From Psoroptes ovis (lineage: Eukaryota; Arthropoda; Arachnida; Sarcoptiformes; Psoroptidae), in assembly GCA_002943765.1 (NCBI GenBank), contig PQWQ01000021.1, positions 124,001-188,000 on the forward strand: 64,000 nucleotides of DNA. Direction: 5' to 3'. Position 1 is the first letter of the stretch. Each line of letters opens with the position of its first letter. The position numbers and the translations under genes were made by a program. The notes under the pieces are model-generated. The model worked only from the letters and a program-made list of their open reading frames with translations, was not told where the DNA came from and made no database searches. Below are positions 59,994 to 64,000 of this stretch, piece after piece.

Positions 59994-62191
59994 CATGAGC
60001 TTAATGACTTGGAATTTTTTGTTTTTGTCAAACCATATTATTAATTATTTATGATGATCATTGATAATTTGCCCTTCGGGCAAATAATTCAATAATTTTG
60101 AATTAATAATTATTTTCAATTGAAAATAATTCATTCGCATACACACACTGTCAGACTTGAACACATTGGAATGACATCAATTCAGCCCCGATGGTTTAGC
60201 CGTGTTGTGGACTATCAATCGTTCGGGAAAATTTCTCGGAAAATTTCGAGAAATTTTTCGGGAAAAAAATTTGTTTTACACGTGTTTTGTTCACAAAATA
60301 TACGTGCTAACGATGTGAGTTTGATTTCATTTGATTTGTTTTTGTGAATCGTAACACGTATCGCTGCCGCGGTGCTGGCCATCGGCGGGCAACCGATTTA
60401 AGACCGTCACCAGATTCAAACATGTCACAAGATTTGTTAAAAGGTGCGTGTAATGAAAGGATTGGTGTGTTCAAAGAAATGACCGCTTACCATCTTTGGG
60501 AATGATGATTTGAATTAATTTGATTGAGATTAACGTTGATCAATCATTTTCGATGTTGTGATTAATCATATTTGATCGTAGTGGTGTGTTTACAGATGAA
60601 TCAATGGAAATTGATTTGATTGATACACATGCATAGAAATAGATCATGATTGTTGTTGTCATGAAAATTTCGGTCACATCGAAAATATTTTGGTCACATT
60701 TGTAATGCTTTGAAATCAAATTTCGGTCAATTTTTGATCAATTATTATTGTTGTTGATCAATAAATTAATTGAAAATGATTGATCATCATCAATGTTATT
60801 GATTCGTAAAAAATAAATACAAACTAAACAACACCACGAAAATATTTGACCACATCATCAAAAAATTTGACAAAAATTTAACCGCGACAAAACAAAATTT
60901 CACTGAGAAAAATTTACAAAATTGATAAACAACAATCAACATTCGAATTGATTTCGACGATGAATCAAATTCAAAAAAAATTTGAAGATTTAAAAAAAAC
61001 TCATTGATGAATCAGAGTCGAGTAAGATGAAAAAAAAAAACACTAATAAATCGATGATTGATCAATCGATTGTTAAATGATTGACGAAAATTTTAACACA
61101 AAGTCACTGAATTTATGATTGATTGAAATGGTGATTCACTGGTCAAAATTTGTTGTTGAAAAAATTTTCACTCATCAAAATTCATTTGATGAATTTTTGA
61201 TGAATAGATCTTCGATTGTATTTTTGATTATGTTTGAAACATTTGAATCATGGAATTATTCAAAATTTTGAAGATAAACGGTGAGGAATAGGGGTGAAAA
61301 TATTCGTTGATTAATCAATTATCAAATTTTGTTTTGATTGATTTTTTCGATTCACAGAAATTATCATTCATATTTTCAATGATTTTATCAGATAAAAATA
61401 GTTAAAATCAATGATTTAGGCCGCAAAAAAATTCGATGAAAATTGATGAAATTCTATGAAATCGGATAAAAATTGAAGAAATCGGGCAAAGAAACTATTG
61501 AAAATACAAATTATTCACAAAAAAACATCAATAATAATCCATTGATTTTCAACATTAAAAATACGGCCGTTTTACTTGTTTATTTACGCGGGTGTCGGGC
61601 ATATTTTCACATTCATTCAAATGCATATCACTTGTGCATATTTCGCCATTTGTTTATTCATATGTTGGCTACCGACACCGATCGATGAACATTTGAACAT
61701 GACGACGATGATATGTATGTGTGCACATTGATGCACATTGATACACCATACACACAGAAACACAATCAAATCGAATGAAAAAAAATATGTAAAAAAATGA
61801 AATGAAAAAAAAATGTAAAAATTCATAAATAAAAATCGTTGATATTCACTAAAAACAAACACGGAGACTGCCCAAAAATTTTGTGTGTTTTGGCCACACC
61901 TTTCCGAACTGCTATCAGCTGCCGCCCTATCGGTGAATGCTGCTAGCAGTTTATTTCGTTGCTTTCAGCTGTGCTGCTACCTTTTTTTTTTTATTAGCAT
62001 CAATTTATTTGTTTTTTTTCTGTGAATTCGAAAAAAATGAAAATTTTTTTTTCTTGTCATACATTCATCGAAGAGATGAATAAATGCAAGAAAAAGAGAT
62101 GATTTAAAGATGTTTGTTTTGTTTATGGCTTACACAGTGAAAAAAAAATTGTCGTTAAGAAAAAGTGAATGATGGAAGATCGTGGAAATTT

Positions 62192-62213
62192 TGCTGCTGC
62201 TGCTGCTGCTGCT
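62192..62213. repeat. (TGC)n microsatellite
   Basis: Seven TGC units. Not in a long open frame. Confidence 0.85.
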
Positions 62214-62846
62214 TAAGATGTTAACCTTCAACACAAAAAAAAAATGTTAACCTCCAAAAATATTCAAATGTTTATTTTTAGCTAAAATTGAAAGAAACTT
62301 AAAGAAAAAACTTGGAAAACTGACTGATAAAACTAAGAAAACTGCGAAGACTAAGATAATGAATAAACAAACAAATGAATGAATGGATGGATGAAGTAAG
62401 AAATTGATCTATGAGAGAGATGAGAGTAGGAAGACACTGCGAAGAAGGAAGAAGGAGAGACACAAATGAACAATTTTCTCCGTTTGATCCAATTATTGTA
62501 GCCGTTAACCCTTTGTTTTATTTGTTTATTTAGCCACAAAAACAAAAATTATTCAAGAAAAAAAAAATTTTGGTTAACCTTCATTTTGGTTAACCTTCAA
62601 TTTGTTTTTTCTTTTTTTTTTTTTGTTTTTAATCAAAGAAAAAATTGTGAGGAGGAGGAGGAGGAGGGGGAGGAAAAATCATTTTTTTTTAATTTGTGGA
62701 AGTGGTAAAAAATGATGAAACAAAACAAAAAAATGCACAAAAAAAAACAAAAGAAAAAAATGAATAAAAAAAATAAAGAAAAAAGTTGCAGCCTTTTTTT
62801 CCCAATTTTTTTTTTAATAATAATTTTGTTCATTTTGGCCAAAATA

Positions 62847-62927
62847 TTAGCTTGTCCGAAAAGTTCTTGCCGTTTTTCAGATTATTTTTTCATTCGAAAA
62901 CCAGCCAAAACTTATGGGACAACCTAA
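62847..62927 (+). mobile_element. mariner-type MITE, sub-family a
   Basis: A TA-flanked left end TTAGCTTGTCCGAAAAG. The right arm AAACTTATGGGACAACC is of the other (CCCATAA) type, so this copy has mixed ends. Confidence 0.83.
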
Positions 62928-63134
62928 AATTAAAAAAATGATTTTGGCAAAAAAAAATGACGCCTTCCTTTATTTTCATTATTCATTATACATTCATTCA
63001 TTACTCTTCCTTCAATAAAATATTCTGACAATGAACAGAAATGGGAAGAATGGAGAAAATTTTTTTTTTTTTGACATGTCCAGAGCATGGCTAAATGATG
63101 ATGAAGGAAAAAAATGAATGGAAAATTTTTTCCA

Positions 63135-63215
63135 TTAGGCTGTCCGAAAAGTTTTGGCCGGTTTTATCGTAGAAATTAATCGGCAAAATCGGCCAGAACT
63201 TTTCGGACAACCTAA
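63135..63215 (-). mobile_element. mariner-type MITE, sub-family b
   Basis: 81 bp with arms TTAGGCTGTCCGAAAAG and CTTTTCGGACAACCTAA, centre TTTTATCGTAG, TA on the right. Confidence 0.87.
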
Positions 63216-63443
63216 TAATTTTCATTTTTTGCTTTGCTTTGCTTTGCGCTCCCAATTCGATTCATATGCAAATATGAATTAAGAGGAGGAAGATTGATTA
63301 GAAATGAATGAAAATGAGAGACATAAATGAAAGAAAGAGGAGGAAGAGGAGGAGGAAGAGGATCATGCTACTGCGCATGTCTGTTTTGAAATTTTTTTTT
63401 TTCTTTTAATCAATGATTTTTAATTACGATTTGCAAAATAATT

Positions 63444-63521
63444 AATTTGTCCGAAAAGTTTTTGCCGATTATATCGTAGGGAATTATGAGAAAATCGGCA
63501 AGAACTTTTCGGACAACCTAA
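63444..63521 (-). mobile_element. mariner-type MITE, sub-family b
   Basis: The left end is worn (AATTTGTCCGAAAAG). The core is GATTATATCGTAGGG and the right end GGACAACCTAA is followed by TA. Confidence 0.84.
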
Positions 63522-63831
63522 TAATTAATTTTTTTCTGACATCTTTTTTGAGTTTTCTAAGGGCCCAATTTTTTTTCTGAGCCTTATCAGGACCCTTGTG
63601 TCTCTTGGGTCTTGATATTTTGGGCACTCATTGGCAGGAATCATTTGCGGACATACCTTCATCTAGCTTCATTCATATTCTGTGTTTAAAGGTTAAAGGT
63701 TTTGTTGTTCTATTTGGTTTGCTATAAGACTCAGCAATTTTTCAGCAAAAGGTAAGCAAACAATTTCTTGTACCTTGTTCTATGGGCCCAGGAACCTGTA
63801 GGTTTATGACTTCTAAGGGTTAAAAGTCTCA

Positions 63832-63880
63832 GGTCCTCAGTCCCTGGTCCCTAGTCCCTAGTCCCTGGTCCCTTGTCCTT
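63832..63880 (+). repeat. GTCCCTA tandem repeat
   Basis: About six 7-bp units (GTCCCTG/GTCCCTA/GTCCCTT). Confidence 0.85.
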
Positions 63881-64000
63881 ATTTTTTAGACAAGTTTTGA
63901 ATATTCAAGTATCAGTCGCTCTCGTCAATTGTGTTAATTTTTGTTTTTTTTTGTCTATTGAAAGTTCATAGTATGCATATTCAAAGGTTTTCTATGGTGA

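Larger units (their letters stand above)
51500..64000. other. flank upstream of the spalt-like start codon
   Basis: This region lies 5' of the gene and should hold its 5'UTR, promoter and upstream regulatory DNA or intergenic sequence. I see no convincing coding region on either strand. Contents are eight mariner-type elements, one 165-bp repeat, palindromes at 58682-58835 and 59976, TTAACCTT word clusters (57060-57470, 59090-59140), and purine-rich runs at 62650 and 63340. No TATA or initiator can be assigned with confidence. Confidence 0.55.

Noticed and set aside
60361..60445. Possible plus-strand coding exon (ATGTCACAAGATTTG...)
   Set aside because: Only a few codons before a weak GTGCGT site, with no continuation found.

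Overview
The window is AT-rich eukaryotic DNA and is best read as most of one large intron-bearing gene on the minus strand. That gene is a spalt/SALL-family zinc-finger transcription factor. Three exons can be placed: 51499-51106 (start codon and N-terminus), 11323-10925 (middle), and 2014-1 (long exon that runs off the left edge). Their splice sites agree in phase and give an uninterrupted reading frame of 935 complete residues plus a split codon. The family call rests on three features: the extreme N-terminus MSRRKQ, a single C2HC finger, and the paired C2H2 fingers joined by the HTGERPF linker with the TTKGNLKVH ending typical of the first SALL double finger. The remaining double fingers and the stop codon lie beyond position 1.

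Organism: the animal gene, strong AT bias, long Asn/Asp/His/Ser/Thr/Gln runs, and a dense load of tiny mariner-type and hAT-type elements point to an arthropod. A mite or related arachnid is my guess; the sequence does not prove the species.

Layout: 1-2014 exon 3; 2015-10924 intron 2 (8.9 kb); 10925-11323 exon 2; 11324-51105 intron 1 (39.8 kb); 51106-51499 exon 1; 51500-64000 upstream flank (5'UTR, promoter or intergenic). I found no second convincing protein-coding gene and no rRNA, tRNA or CRISPR array. The many short open frames are low-complexity or fall inside repeats.

The non-coding part is not featureless. It carries about 42 copies of an ~80-bp, TA-flanked, mariner-type inverted repeat in three sub-families, none with a transposase. 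It also carries four hAT-type miniature elements (one split by a mariner-type copy), four copies of an unrecognised ~165-bp element with a conserved internal hairpin, and many termini of a fourth family (CCATTCATAAAT-type ends). Further structure includes a dispersed near-36-bp palindrome centred on ATAAGCCGCGGCTTAT, widespread clusters of a short self-complementary GGGAAATTTTCC-like motif, clusters of AAGGTTAA/TTAACCTT words, several long perfect palindromes, and minisatellites. Because the introns are transcribed with the spalt gene, dozens of hairpins would be present in its pre-mRNA.
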